From NCBI GenBank assembly GCA_946558465.1, contig CAMNTM010000001.1, forward strand, positions 186,001 to 250,000: a stretch of DNA of 64,000 nt, written 5' to 3'. This document shows, piece by piece, positions 1 to 8,453 of this stretch (the first letter of the stretch is position 1; every line of letters starts with the position of its first letter). The position numbers were made by a program, and so were the translations under genes. A model generated the notes under the pieces. The model did no database searches and was not told the DNA's origin. It saw nothing but the letters and a program-made list of their open reading frames with translations. This stretch comes from an uncultured Lachnospiraceae bacterium (GTDB lineage Bacteria > Bacillota > Clostridia > Lachnospirales > Lachnospiraceae).

Positions 1-26
1 GACCATATATCAGCCGATAATTCTTC

Positions 27-905
27 TTACCCTTTTATACCTCCTGTAATACCACCGATAATCTTTTCAGACAGGAACAGATATAAGATAAACGTAGGTA
101 AAAATACGATCATAACTGCTGCAAACATTCCGGCCCAGTTACCCGTATACTGCATAGATTCCAGCATTCCGTAAAGTCCTACTGCAACCGGACGAAGCTG
201 GTCATTATTGGCAAAAATAAGGGACAGGAAATATTCATTCCAGATATTGATGAAATTGAAAATCGTCACTGTCACAATACCTGACTGTGCCATTGGAAAC
301 ATAATCTTCCAGAATGTCTTCGAAGGAGGACAGCCGTCAATCGCTGCTGCTTCCTCGTAAGTTCGTGATAAATTTGCAAAAAAGGTTAACAGGAAAATAA
401 TTGTATACGGAATATTAATACCAACATACAAAAAGATAAGTGTTACCTTACTTGCTGAAATATTATTTAAAATTCCCATGTTCGCTACTACACCAAACAG
501 CGGAAGCACAATCATTGTAATTGGAACACCCATTGCCGATACAAAGCTTGTCTGTATAATTTTATTTCCTAAAAATGTAAACCTTGCCAGAACATACGCC
601 GCCGGTGCACAGATAAGAACCAAAAGCACACAAGAAACCAACGAATATAATAATGAATTCATAAAAAAAGTCTGTACGCCGCCGGAGCCCCATGCCTGAA
701 TGTAATTCTCAAAATGCAGGCCTGTTGGAAATTTCAATGCATCTCCTGCAAAAATATCTGCCGTTGTAGACATACTCGCTGCCAAAATCCAGCCCAAAAG
801 TACGAATATAAATAATGTCCATAAAATAATAATTATATATCCGGGAGCAAGCTTTAATTCTTTTTTTAAATTAAATTTTGTTTTTATTTTGTTTTCTTTC
901 GCCAT
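27..905 (-). CDS. Carbohydrate ABC importer permease, MalG/AraQ type
   Basis: One of the two membrane subunits of a CUT1-type sugar ABC importer; it forms half of the translocation channel. The 292-aa protein has about six hydrophobic segments, the first near residues 22-44. The EAA loop that docks on the ATPase (EEAAAID, residues 184-190) lies between the fourth and fifth. The ATG is preceded by GAGGAG. It is the last gene of a binding protein-permease-permease operon, 15 bp after its partner. No ATPase gene lies nearby, so the importer probably uses a shared MsmX-like ATPase encoded elsewhere, as is common for CUT1 systems in Firmicutes (inference). The substrate is inferred from the neighbouring NahK to be an amino-sugar glycan. 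The family is certain, the substrate is not. Confidence 0.93.
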   Translation of the reverse strand: MAKENKIKTKFNLKKELKLAPGYIIIILWTLFIFVLLGWILAASMSTTADIFAGDALKFPTGLHFENYIQAWGSGGVQTFFMNSLLYSLVSCVLLVLICAPAAYVLARFTFLGNKIIQTSFVSAMGVPITMIVLPLFGVVANMGILNNISASKVTLIFLYVGINIPYTIIFLLTFFANLSRTYEEAAAIDGCPPSKTFWKIMFPMAQSGIVTVTIFNFINIWNEYFLSLIFANNDQLRPVAVGLYGMLESMQYTGNWAGMFAAVMIVFLPTFILYLFLSEKIIGGITGGIKG

Positions 906-920
906 AACTGCTCCTCTCTG

Positions 921-1826
921 TTAAAATTCCAAATCATCATCTTTAATTACTGCATTACAAACTGTAAAAATAATAACAATACACAGGCACAATATAATAC
1001 CAATCGCCGCCGCATATCCTGCGTTACGCTCAGTTACCGCGTTTCCTCCTCCGAAGGTATTCATATACATATACTGCGCCGGAACAATCGTTGCCTTATT
1101 TGCGGTAACAGATGAAAATAACTGCGACCATACAAAGAATGCTGCCGTACTTATCGACCACATCGTAATATTAGTCTTAAACACCCCTTTTAAAAGCGGC
1201 AGTGTTATATACCTGAACTGCTGTATCTTATTAGAACCATCAATGGTAGCCGCCTCATAATATTCGGGGCTGATTCTCTCAATTCCGCTCATCCAGATCA
1301 ACATATGATATCCAACCATACCAAAACAATACGCAAACAACAACGCCCAAAATACATTTTCCGGGGCTAGCCACTGAGTTTTAGCCAATTCATGGAATCC
1401 CAGCGTATCTAAAATACCTTTCAAAAGTCCAAACTTAGGACTAAACACATATTGCTTCCACATCGTTGCCAGCGCTACGGCACTTACAATATTCGGAAGA
1501 TAAATGATTGCCCGGAAAAACTTTTTCCCCCGGATTCCGCTCGTAAGAATTACACCAAAAAGCAGTGACAATACCAAAACAATAATACCGCCCAGTAACC
1601 ATATCCGGCCGATATTGAACATAGCCGTTTTGAAAATATCTGTAGTAAACAGCTTCTGATAATTACCGATTCCCACAAACTGCCATGTATCTGCCGTAGA
1701 TGTTACCGCATCTATCTTAAAAAAGCTCATGGCAACAGTCCGGCAGATAGGATATAAAAATACGAGCAAAAACATTATTACTGCCGGCGCAAGAAACCCA
1801 ATTATCATTCCTTTATTTCTTTTCAT
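921..1826 (-). CDS. Carbohydrate ABC importer permease, MalF/UgpA type
   Basis: Second membrane subunit of the same sugar importer, 301 aa, with about six membrane segments. Its EAA loop (YYEAATIDG) sits roughly two thirds along. I placed the start at the ATG at 1826 because AGGAGG lies 6 bp upstream; a longer reading frame exists but would run through this ribosome-binding site. It follows the binding-protein gene by 92 bp and precedes the MalG-type permease by 15 bp, so the three genes form one transcription unit. Known for the family: a heterodimer of these two permeases takes sugar from the lipoprotein and couples to a cytoplasmic ATPase. Specificity cannot be read from the permease. Confidence 0.92.
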   Translation of the reverse strand: MKRNKGMIIGFLAPAVIMFLLVFLYPICRTVAMSFFKIDAVTSTADTWQFVGIGNYQKLFTTDIFKTAMFNIGRIWLLGGIIVLVLSLLFGVILTSGIRGKKFFRAIIYLPNIVSAVALATMWKQYVFSPKFGLLKGILDTLGFHELAKTQWLAPENVFWALLFAYCFGMVGYHMLIWMSGIERISPEYYEAATIDGSNKIQQFRYITLPLLKGVFKTNITMWSISTAAFFVWSQLFSSVTANKATIVPAQYMYMNTFGGGNAVTERNAGYAAAIGIILCLCIVIIFTVCNAVIKDDDLEF

Positions 1827-1918
1827 CCGAACGCCTCCTCTTTGATAAAAATATGGTGGCAATGCGTGCCACCATATTCACACTTATTCTCATTTACTTA
1901 CAGTAAATATTTCAATGC

Positions 1919-3235
1919 CTATTCACCGGATGCCGCTTTACATGCAGAGATAAATTCATCAGCAGTCATAGTTCCCGCCATGAGTTTACATACACTCTCA
2001 TTCAAGACAGGTGTTAAGTCAACATTAGTCTCCGCCCCAACTGCCTCATCGTAAAATGTAACTGTTGAATCAAAACCTTCCTTAGCTCCTGCAAGCTCTG
2101 CCGGCCAAGCATCCCCATTTGCCTTATCTGTCGGAATACACATAGCTTCTTCCGTCATCTTTTTATCAAATTCGCCCGCTGTAATATAAGTAATCAGTTC
2201 AAATGCTTCTTTTGCCATCTTGGAATCTTTATTAATCGCCAGTACCTGCGCGCCTACATTATTAGCCGTCTCATCATCTACTCCGCCCGGTACAGAAGGA
2301 TAACAGAAGAATCCCCACTCAAAATCTTCTGCTACGGCATTCTTAAGCTCATTTGGAAGCCATGAACCACACCATATCATTGCCGCCTCACCCGGAGCAA
2401 ACTCCTGGTTCTGTCCTGCCGGATATACGTTTGCAGACATATTTTCAGAGTAATATCCCTTAGATGCAAAATCCTCTATAGCTTTCACTGCCTCTGCAAC
2501 CTTTGGATCATCCCATGTTATATCTTCTATCTCACCGGATTCAACTTTTTCTGCAACTGCAGGATCATTTACAAGCGTTTTCACACCATCTTGTCCGACA
2601 AAACGTGCCATATGATGTCCAAACGCATTATTCTGATATGCCGTATCTCCTGTAATCGGAGTAATTCCTGCCTCTTTTAACTTCGCACAGGCAGCGTCAA
2701 GCTCTTCCCATGTCTTAGGAGCAGCATCAATTCCTGCCTCTTTAAACAATGCCTTGTTATAGAAAAATCCATATATGTATGGCTGATAAGGAATGGACTT
2801 CAAAGTCCCGCCTGCTGTCTCACGGCATATCTTGAATAACAGCTCATTTCCATGCTCTGCCTCATAATCCTTTGCCATCTCCTCTATGTCCATAGGATAA
2901 GCTCCCCATGCACGGTTTACACGATCAGCGCTCTCATCAAAAATGTCAATATTCTGCTTTGCGCCAAGCGCTGCTTCAATACCTTCTCTCTGTCCGGTAC
3001 GTCCCTTAAACTGAACATCAACCTCAACACCTGTATCAGCTGTATACTTTTCAACTGCTTCCTGGATAATCTTAGCCTGCGGCTCCTCCTCACTCCACAT
3101 AGCCCAGTATACAAGCTTGTTACCGCCATCTGAGCCTCCATCACTGCTCTTGCTGTCACCGCCGCCACCGCAGCCGATAAGCATAGTTCCTACCATTGCT
3201 GCACATAACAGTGCGCTAATGAGTTTTCTCTTCAT
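1919..3235 (-). CDS. Extracellular sugar-binding lipoprotein of ABC importer
   Basis: Family 1 solute-binding protein, 438 aa. It starts with a basic-hydrophobic signal peptide ending in a lipobox (LIGC, Cys22), followed by a Gly/Ser-rich linker, so it should be lipid-anchored on the outer face of the membrane. The mature part has the usual two-lobed binding-protein features, such as FNKALFKEAGI-like and WEELDAACAKLKEAGI segments. It is the first gene of the operon with two permeases. The promoter region between it and the divergent AraC gene holds the shared 33-bp element described separately. I infer that it captures an oligosaccharide later handled by the DUF5107 protein and NahK. Binding specificity cannot be told from sequence. 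Confidence 0.92.
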   Translation of the reverse strand: MKRKLISALLCAAMVGTMLIGCGGGGDSKSSDGGSDGGNKLVYWAMWSEEEPQAKIIQEAVEKYTADTGVEVDVQFKGRTGQREGIEAALGAKQNIDIFDESADRVNRAWGAYPMDIEEMAKDYEAEHGNELLFKICRETAGGTLKSIPYQPYIYGFFYNKALFKEAGIDAAPKTWEELDAACAKLKEAGITPITGDTAYQNNAFGHHMARFVGQDGVKTLVNDPAVAEKVESGEIEDITWDDPKVAEAVKAIEDFASKGYYSENMSANVYPAGQNQEFAPGEAAMIWCGSWLPNELKNAVAEDFEWGFFCYPSVPGGVDDETANNVGAQVLAINKDSKMAKEAFELITYITAGEFDKKMTEEAMCIPTDKANGDAWPAELAGAKEGFDSTVTFYDEAVGAETNVDLTPVLNESVCKLMAGTMTADEFISACKAASGE

Positions 3236-3282
3236 ACTTTTTACCTCCTATATATTTTATAAAGTATTTTATTTATAAATAT

Positions 3283-3338
3283 TTTATAATAATATTGCAC
3301 AAAAATATTTATCTTATAATCTTATTTATTTGCACAAT
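3283..3338 (-). promoter_or_regulatory. Promoter and AraC-type operator, site A (ABC importer)
   Basis: On the minus strand a -10-like TATAAA lies at 3283-3288. A 33-bp element at 3306-3338 starts 18 bp upstream of it, where the -35 box would be. The element matches sites B (7094) and C (9456) without gaps; 19 of 33 positions are the same in all three. Lack of a good -35 box and overlap of the element with that position suggest class II activation by the AraC protein encoded divergently. The region is very AT-rich, so base-level significance needs computation. Confidence 0.6.
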
Positions 3339-3417
3339 CTGCACTCTTCCATTGATTTATTCAAAAATAAATGATATTATATTATTAATATTTCACAAAT
3401 GTATTGGGAGGATTTTT

Positions 3418-4332
3418 ATGGGCTATAATGGTGTTAATTTAAAGAGCTCAATTTCTATTGGGAAAATATATAGTATTCATTATTTTGAATACATGAACGA
3501 TTTTTCTTTTGAGGGGGAGGCACATAACTTTTGGGAATTTATATGTGTAGATAAGGGAGAGGTCAGCGTAACTGCAGGCAAAAATCTTACCATTTTAAAA
3601 AAACGAGATATTATATTTCATCAGCCAAATGAATTTCACAATGTGAAGGCTATCGGAACTATTGCACCTAATCTTGTTGTAATTTCTTTTGACTGTCGAA
3701 ATAAGGCGATGAATTTCTTTCGCAAAGGTCATTTTAAGGTTGACGATTTAGAACAAAACCTGCTGGCAAATATAATTAATGAAGCAAGGCACTGTTTTGA
3801 CTGCCGCCTGGATGACCCTTATCTTCAAAATATGCCGCAGAAGGAGTCCTTGGTTTTTGGCTCAGAGCAGATGATTCTCAACTACCTGGAGCAATTTCTT
3901 GTTCATATGATAAGACGATATTCTTCCCCTATTATATCTACATCCAATTTTACTTCTCCTCACGCAGTTCAGGCCTTTCATCACAAAACCAGTGCAGAAG
4001 TTTTCAGCCGAATTATAGATTATCTTGAAAACAATATTAATAATAATCTTACTATTGATCAAATCTGCCATGACAATCTGATAGGCCGTTCCCAGCTTCA
4101 AAAAATATTTAAAGAGCACTGCAATATGGGAGTTATTGAATATTTTTCACAGATGAAAATAAATGCGGCCAAAGAAATGATTCGTACACAATGCATGAAC
4201 TTTACACAGGTTTCCGAAAAATTAGGTTATTCCTCTATCCATTATTTTTCCCGCCGGTTCAAAATAGAAACTGGTATGACGCCGTCTGAGTATACTTCCT
4301 CAATTAAAGCTATGGCAGATGCAAAATTATAA
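3418..4332 (+). CDS. AraC-family transcriptional regulator
   Basis: A 304-aa AraC/XylS regulator. The N-terminal half reads as a cupin-like sugar-sensing domain (FWEFICVDKGEVSVTAG, then DIIFHQPNEFHNVKA). The last 100 residues hold the two helix-turn-helix motifs, the second with the typical GYSSIHYFSRRFK and MTPSEY signature. I chose the ATG at 3418 because GGGAGG lies 7-8 bp upstream; the open frame extends further 5' but without a ribosome-binding site. It is divergent from the sugar importer and the only regulator of this locus. Three promoters carry a 21-bp-periodic direct repeat of the kind AraC proteins bind, so I infer that it activates the importer, the DUF5107 gene and nahK with its partner in response to an imported sugar. 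Confidence 0.92.
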   Translation: MGYNGVNLKSSISIGKIYSIHYFEYMNDFSFEGEAHNFWEFICVDKGEVSVTAGKNLTILKKRDIIFHQPNEFHNVKAIGTIAPNLVVISFDCRNKAMNFFRKGHFKVDDLEQNLLANIINEARHCFDCRLDDPYLQNMPQKESLVFGSEQMILNYLEQFLVHMIRRYSSPIISTSNFTSPHAVQAFHHKTSAEVFSRIIDYLENNINNNLTIDQICHDNLIGRSQLQKIFKEHCNMGVIEYFSQMKINAAKEMIRTQCMNFTQVSEKLGYSSIHYFSRRFKIETGMTPSEYTSSIKAMADAKL

Positions 4333-4361
4333 GGAGCAGCTATCCTGTGAATATTGCAAAT

Positions 4362-4410
4362 AAAAAACGGCCGCCCTGTCTTTTGCAAGAATCAGCAGCC
4401 GTTTTATTAT
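4362..4410. terminator. Bidirectional terminator
   Basis: Arms at 4364-4374 and 4395-4405 (AAAACGGC...GCCGTTTT, one mismatch) flank a 20-nt loop, with A and T runs on both sides. It sits between the convergent AraC and YczE-like genes and can end transcription from both. Confidence 0.75.
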
Positions 4411-5021
4411 TTCCAGCATTTATTTTTAAAAAAATCCATAGCCGGTCCAAAAATCAATGAGGCGATAATCGTTCCTTCTCTAAGCGTCCATCCTGACTTT
4501 GTAATCAGAATAAGAATTATCGTAATGATTACAAGAAAAATATCTACTCTGCGCCTAAGAGTTCCCATTGTAATTCCCATTCGTTCCGCCACAAGCTGAA
4601 TAAAGCCTTCCATAGAAGTTCTCACAAAATGAGTCTCTAAAACAAGAGTACAGCCAAACGCACCTGCCAGAAATGCTGTTATTGAAAAAACAAGCTTAAG
4701 CAGATAATGGGTCACCGTGAAGTTTTTCAGGAGAGTATATAGAAAAAAGTTTAATACAGTTCCTCCAAAAGTAATATTAATAATCTGTAAAAATTCTATT
4801 TTTCTAAAATCCCTCTTTTCCAAAATAATCTGCCCTGCCAGAAAACTTCCATGAAAAAATATAGCCATAGTTCCTACTTTAATGTGAAAAATACCAGCCA
4901 GAGTAGTAATCGCCGCATCCACCGGAAGTACCCCTAAACCACATTTAACTGCCACTCCGACAGAACCATAAATCAAGAAAATTCCAGCAAGTGTTATTAG
5001 TATTTTTTTCAACATTTTCAA
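4407..5021 (-). CDS. YczE/YyaS/YitT-family membrane protein
   Basis: A 204-aa integral membrane protein with about five hydrophobic segments. The opening stretch (YGSVGVAVKCGLGVLPVDA) and the later GFIQLVAERMGITMGTLRRR resemble the YczE branch of the YitT superfamily. Members are widespread in Firmicutes; no biochemical role is established for this branch, so none is assigned. The gene stands alone between the AraC terminator and the DUF5107 gene, and no shared operator was found in front of it. Its stop codon overlaps the tail of the bidirectional terminator. Confidence 0.75.
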   Translation of the reverse strand: MKMLKKILITLAGIFLIYGSVGVAVKCGLGVLPVDAAITTLAGIFHIKVGTMAIFFHGSFLAGQIILEKRDFRKIEFLQIINITFGGTVLNFFLYTLLKNFTVTHYLLKLVFSITAFLAGAFGCTLVLETHFVRTSMEGFIQLVAERMGITMGTLRRRVDIFLVIITIILILITKSGWTLREGTIIASLIFGPAMDFFKNKCWK

Positions 5022-5090
5022 CGTCTCCTCTATGTCGGAGCAAATCCTGTGATTAAGAAATTCCGATTACAGCAGCTCAATATTTCTTTT

Positions 5091-7037
5091 CTAAAGGGCA
5101 GCAAAATTATACATAGATGGAATCTTTCCTTCTTCTCCATACACTCTCTTGTAGCTCTCGCTCCATACCGTCCCAAGTGTCTCCTCACACTCGCGCAGAT
5201 CGTCTAACACAAACTTCTCCCTCTCTAAACAATCCAATACTTCTTTTGCATGTCCAGTGCGAGAACGGGCTAAAAGATAACCAAATCGAATCCGGCTTTC
5301 TTCTGCAGCCTCCTTCGGAAGCGCATCATATATAGAAACCAATGTATCATAAGATCTACAACCCAATAAAATCTTCCATGTTTCTTTTAAATAAGATAAA
5401 TCTTCTTTTACATAAGAATATCCTAACGTAATATAAGAAACTGCCTGTTCAAAATTCTCATTTTTCACCGCTATTACAGCCAAAGCATGAAGCGCCCACG
5501 GATTCTCGCTTATAGAATTAGAGATACTAAAATGTTTTTCAGCACTTTCGAAATCCTCCTTTTCAAAGAAGCTTAAGCCCAGCTGATAATGCGCGTACCA
5601 ATTATTCTTATTGACACCGTCAATTGTTTCCGCCAGCCTGCAGTGAAGCGTCTCATCTAAGATAAAATCATGCGGACAGTCTCCAGACACGTAATCCGGA
5701 AAAACACCATCCTCCAAAAATGCTGCCAGCTTTTTATACTCTTCTGAAATTTCTGAAAAATCTAAATGTTCCGAAAGAACGGGTTCTTTTTTGTAGCTGC
5801 GGACAGCATTTTCAAAAGCAGCATATTCACTGCCCTGATAAAGCAATTCCCCTTTCTTTTTAGCAAGCTCTTTCGTATCTTTCAATTTTTGTTCAGGTGC
5901 TATTGTTTTAAAATGATTCCGTACAACAGAGCTCATCTCTTCTACAGCCTGCTCATAAGGAGCATTGCAGGCATCAGCGGCAACCTGCACCGGCCCATAG
6001 AGCTCCAGCCATTCCCATGCTGTATTAGGCGCCATAGGAATACAGCCATATTGAGTTTTTCCTAAACCAGCCTGGATTTCCACATAACGTCCTGCGTCCT
6101 CTGTCAGAAAGTCCTGCCAGTTATCAGAGGCTTCGTTATTTCCCCAAGAAAATAATTTCCGGCTCTGAAGACGTGAGGTAGACATCTGTAAAAGTCCATA
6201 TCCCTTTTTATTAATATTGGCAATATATTTTGGAGATTCCTTCGGAATGTCGAAAAAGTAATCTACCTGACACGGAATATTCTTGTACTTAGTGACGTCA
6301 ACACCCTCTACATAAGGTATAGAAACCTTGTATACATCATCAATGCGGTTGGTGTATGCCTCCTCTGCCGGAACAACAACGCGTCCCCCCTCATACTCTG
6401 GGACAGCCATGTTACTCCACCAGTACATAGGAACAACCTCCTTTGTCTGATTGAAAATACGCATACGGCAGTTCAAAAACCTGCTTTCCTCCTCCAGCCA
6501 GAAATCCATCTGATATGCAACTTTACGAACCCGTTCATATTCATACATACGGAGTATCGGATTATCATTGTCATCTTTAAGTCTGGCCGTAAAAATCTGA
6601 TCCATTGTAAACGGCGTATGTCCGATCATACTAATATTCCACTCTACACCACCGCTTACCCACGCATTCCGAATTGCAACATTACTGGGCCTGATGACAT
6701 CATTTGTGTATAAAAGATTTTCTCCGGTCTGCTTATCTAAAAGAATCCACAGTCTTCCGCCCATCTCAGGAAGAAAAACAGCTTTTAAATAGTCATTCTC
6801 CAAAATAGCCGTCTTCATATCTTTATCTTTTAATTTACGGTTATAACAGTTGTATTCGCGATAAGGATAAGCTGTATCGCGCTTTCCATATCCCTCATAA
6901 ATTTCCTCATCCTCACCCAGATGAAAATTCGTTTTGTTCTGCACATTTGAACTCCCCATTAAATCAGGAACACTGGAAACAGGACCACAGTCACTGACTT
7001 TAAATGATTCTGTTTTAAATGTCAGATTTGGTTTCAT
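5091..7037 (-). CDS. DUF5107 protein with C-terminal TPR-like repeats
   Basis: A 648-aa cytoplasmic protein with no signal peptide or membrane segment. Roughly residues 60-350 match my recollection of DUF5107, a beta-rich domain found in Lachnospiraceae sugar loci. It contains aromatic and charged patches such as GGRLWILLDKQTGENLLY, SGGVEWNISMIGHTPF and YWWSNMAVPE, which look like a carbohydrate-active fold of the mutarotase-like type (inference). Residues about 480-600 contain helical repeats of TPR character (NWYAHYQLGLSFFEKEDFESAEKHF is typical in pattern). The gene has its own promoter carrying the same 33-bp operator as the importer and the nahK unit. No other candidate glycan-cleaving enzyme is present in this regulon, so this protein is my best candidate for that role. 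No function is proven by the sequence. Confidence 0.7.
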   Translation of the reverse strand: MKPNLTFKTESFKVSDCGPVSSVPDLMGSSNVQNKTNFHLGEDEEIYEGYGKRDTAYPYREYNCYNRKLKDKDMKTAILENDYLKAVFLPEMGGRLWILLDKQTGENLLYTNDVIRPSNVAIRNAWVSGGVEWNISMIGHTPFTMDQIFTARLKDDNDNPILRMYEYERVRKVAYQMDFWLEEESRFLNCRMRIFNQTKEVVPMYWWSNMAVPEYEGGRVVVPAEEAYTNRIDDVYKVSIPYVEGVDVTKYKNIPCQVDYFFDIPKESPKYIANINKKGYGLLQMSTSRLQSRKLFSWGNNEASDNWQDFLTEDAGRYVEIQAGLGKTQYGCIPMAPNTAWEWLELYGPVQVAADACNAPYEQAVEEMSSVVRNHFKTIAPEQKLKDTKELAKKKGELLYQGSEYAAFENAVRSYKKEPVLSEHLDFSEISEEYKKLAAFLEDGVFPDYVSGDCPHDFILDETLHCRLAETIDGVNKNNWYAHYQLGLSFFEKEDFESAEKHFSISNSISENPWALHALAVIAVKNENFEQAVSYITLGYSYVKEDLSYLKETWKILLGCRSYDTLVSIYDALPKEAAEESRIRFGYLLARSRTGHAKEVLDCLEREKFVLDDLRECEETLGTVWSESYKRVYGEEGKIPSMYNFAAL

Positions 7038-7067
7038 AAGCTTTTCCTCCTTACATATTTTTAAATA

Positions 7068-7128
7068 ATTATAATATACTTTTCACAGAGAAGTATTTAT
7101 CCTATAAGATGCATAATTTGTACTATTA
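7068..7128 (-). promoter_or_regulatory. Promoter and AraC-type operator, site B (DUF5107 gene)
   Basis: A perfect -10 (TATAAT) lies at 7068-7073. The 33-bp element at 7094-7126 begins 21 bp upstream of it and covers the -35 position. Inside the element two half-sites repeat with a 21-bp period: ATTTATCCTATAA and ATTTGTACTATTA, matching at 10 of 13 bases. This geometry, two turns of DNA between direct half-sites next to a promoter lacking a -35 box, is typical of AraC-family activation. Confidence 0.65.
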
Positions 7129-7130
7129 TT

Positions 7131-7328
7131 ATACCTTGCCGGACGTTAGTCCGCCCGCCCACAATGGGGCATGTGTTACGGGATGCTCGCAGGAGTATAC
7201 CTTGCCGGACGTTAGTCCGCCTGCCCACAATGGGGCATGTGTTACGGGATGCTCGCAGGAGTATACCTTGCCGGACGTTAGTCCGCCTGCCCACAATGGG
7301 GCATGTGTTACGGGATGCTCGTAGGAGT
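7131..7328. repeat. Three tandem 66-bp repeats
   Basis: Three direct copies of exactly 66 bp lie at 7131-7196, 7197-7262 and 7263-7328. They differ at only a few bases (for example CCGCCC versus CCGCCT, and CTCGCAGG versus CTCGTAGG). Each unit contains two small hairpins, CGGAC-GTTA-GTCCG and CCCA-CAA-TGGG. The block starts 6 bp after the nahK stop codon on the minus strand and ends just before operator B. Because 66 is a multiple of three, several frames stay open through it, but no ribosome-binding site or protein-like content supports coding. The units are much more GC-rich than the surrounding intergenic DNA. Confidence 0.9.
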
Positions 7329-7334
7329 ATATGT

Positions 7335-8453
7335 TTATGACATGTTTAATCTTCCGACAATTTCCTGCATAATCTCCCATTTTTCTTCCATATCTTTTAC
7401 CAGCTTAAACTGCGTCCGGCATCTGTCCAGATTCTGATTCTCCCGGTGGATTTTAAAATATGTATCTCCCTCCAGATAATCCGTCAAAAAACGCATTCCA
7501 CACTCAAAAGTCATCGTCTTTGCCCCCATCGGCATAAGCTCGATTTCCTTTCTCGTAAGCTTCCCGCCGCAGCCCTTGATATACCCCTTTGCATACAGCT
7601 CAAATAATTCCATACTGCAGGATACCTTACTCAGATCCTGTTCATCCTCTGCTGCCGTACTTGCCCCAAAGCGGACGGCATCTCCAAAATCGTTCATGGC
7701 GAGCCCCGGCATAACCGTATCTAGATCAATCACACAGATCCCTTTATCTGAATCGTTATCAATCATAATATTATTCAGCTTCGTATCATTGTGCGTAACG
7801 CGAATCGGCAGCTCACCTGCCGCCAGAAGATCCATAAAATAATCGGCGATATTCTCCCTGTCCAGTACAAACTGTATTTCCTCCTGCACATCCGCTGCCC
7901 GTCCCACTCTGTCGTTTTTCACTGCATTCTTAAAGACTGCAAATCTCGCCTTTGTATCATGAAATCCCTTAATTGTCTCATGAAGTGTATCTGCCGGATA
8001 ATCTGCAAGCAGCCGCTGGAAATTTCCAAAGGCTACTGCACTTTCATAGAAATGCTCTGGCTTTTCCACCTTATCATAACTAACAGAGTCCGTAATAAAT
8101 ACATAGGAACGCCAATAGTCCCCCTTCGAATCCACACAATACGAGCCTCCGGCCTTTGTCGGGATCACATTCATCGTCTCTCTGTCTGGATTCCCTCCGC
8201 TCTTCACAATCTGTTCCCGCAGATAAGTGGTCACATTCACTATGTTTTCCATAAGCTCTTCCGGCTTTGTAAAGACCTCTTTGTTCATTCTCTGAAGAAT
8301 CGCGTATTTTTCTTCTCCGCCCTCTGTTTCAATGGTAAGCAGAAACGTATCGTTAATGTGTCCGCTCCCATAAGCTCTTATATCCGTCACTCTGCCTTCA
8401 AATCTATAATTCTCAATTACCTCTTCTCTCTGTTCTTTTGTTGTCTCTATCAT
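7335..8453 (-). CDS. nahK: N-acetylhexosamine 1-kinase (NahK-like)
   Basis: A 372-aa anomeric kinase of the aminoglycoside-phosphotransferase superfamily, close in sequence and length to bifidobacterial NahK. That enzyme uses ATP to phosphorylate the C1 hydroxyl of GlcNAc or GalNAc. Family motifs seen are the N-terminal YGSGHINDTF glycine loop, the catalytic loop RVTHNDTKLNNIMID, the metal-binding VIDLDTVMPG, and FGDAVRFGAST with FECGMRFLTDYLEGD near the C-terminus. It overlaps the upstream nucleotidyltransferase gene by 4 bp (ATGA), so the two are translationally coupled. In bifidobacteria NahK acts after a GH112 phosphorylase; no such gene or galE is present in this window. The product should be HexNAc-1-phosphate, which the partner could turn into UDP-HexNAc. 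Confidence 0.88.
   Translation of the reverse strand: MIETTKEQREEVIENYRFEGRVTDIRAYGSGHINDTFLLTIETEGGEEKYAILQRMNKEVFTKPEELMENIVNVTTYLREQIVKSGGNPDRETMNVIPTKAGGSYCVDSKGDYWRSYVFITDSVSYDKVEKPEHFYESAVAFGNFQRLLADYPADTLHETIKGFHDTKARFAVFKNAVKNDRVGRAADVQEEIQFVLDRENIADYFMDLLAAGELPIRVTHNDTKLNNIMIDNDSDKGICVIDLDTVMPGLAMNDFGDAVRFGASTAAEDEQDLSKVSCSMELFELYAKGYIKGCGGKLTRKEIELMPMGAKTMTFECGMRFLTDYLEGDTYFKIHRENQNLDRCRTQFKLVKDMEEKWEIMQEIVGRLNMS

Noticed and set aside
7131-7328. Possible CRISPR array
   Set aside because: The units abut with no spacers and are 66 bp long.
7097-7380. Open frames on both strands through the 66-bp repeats
   Set aside because: They stay open only because the unit is 66 bp, a multiple of three. 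The repeated peptide has no ribosome-binding site and the frames run into nahK or the promoter.
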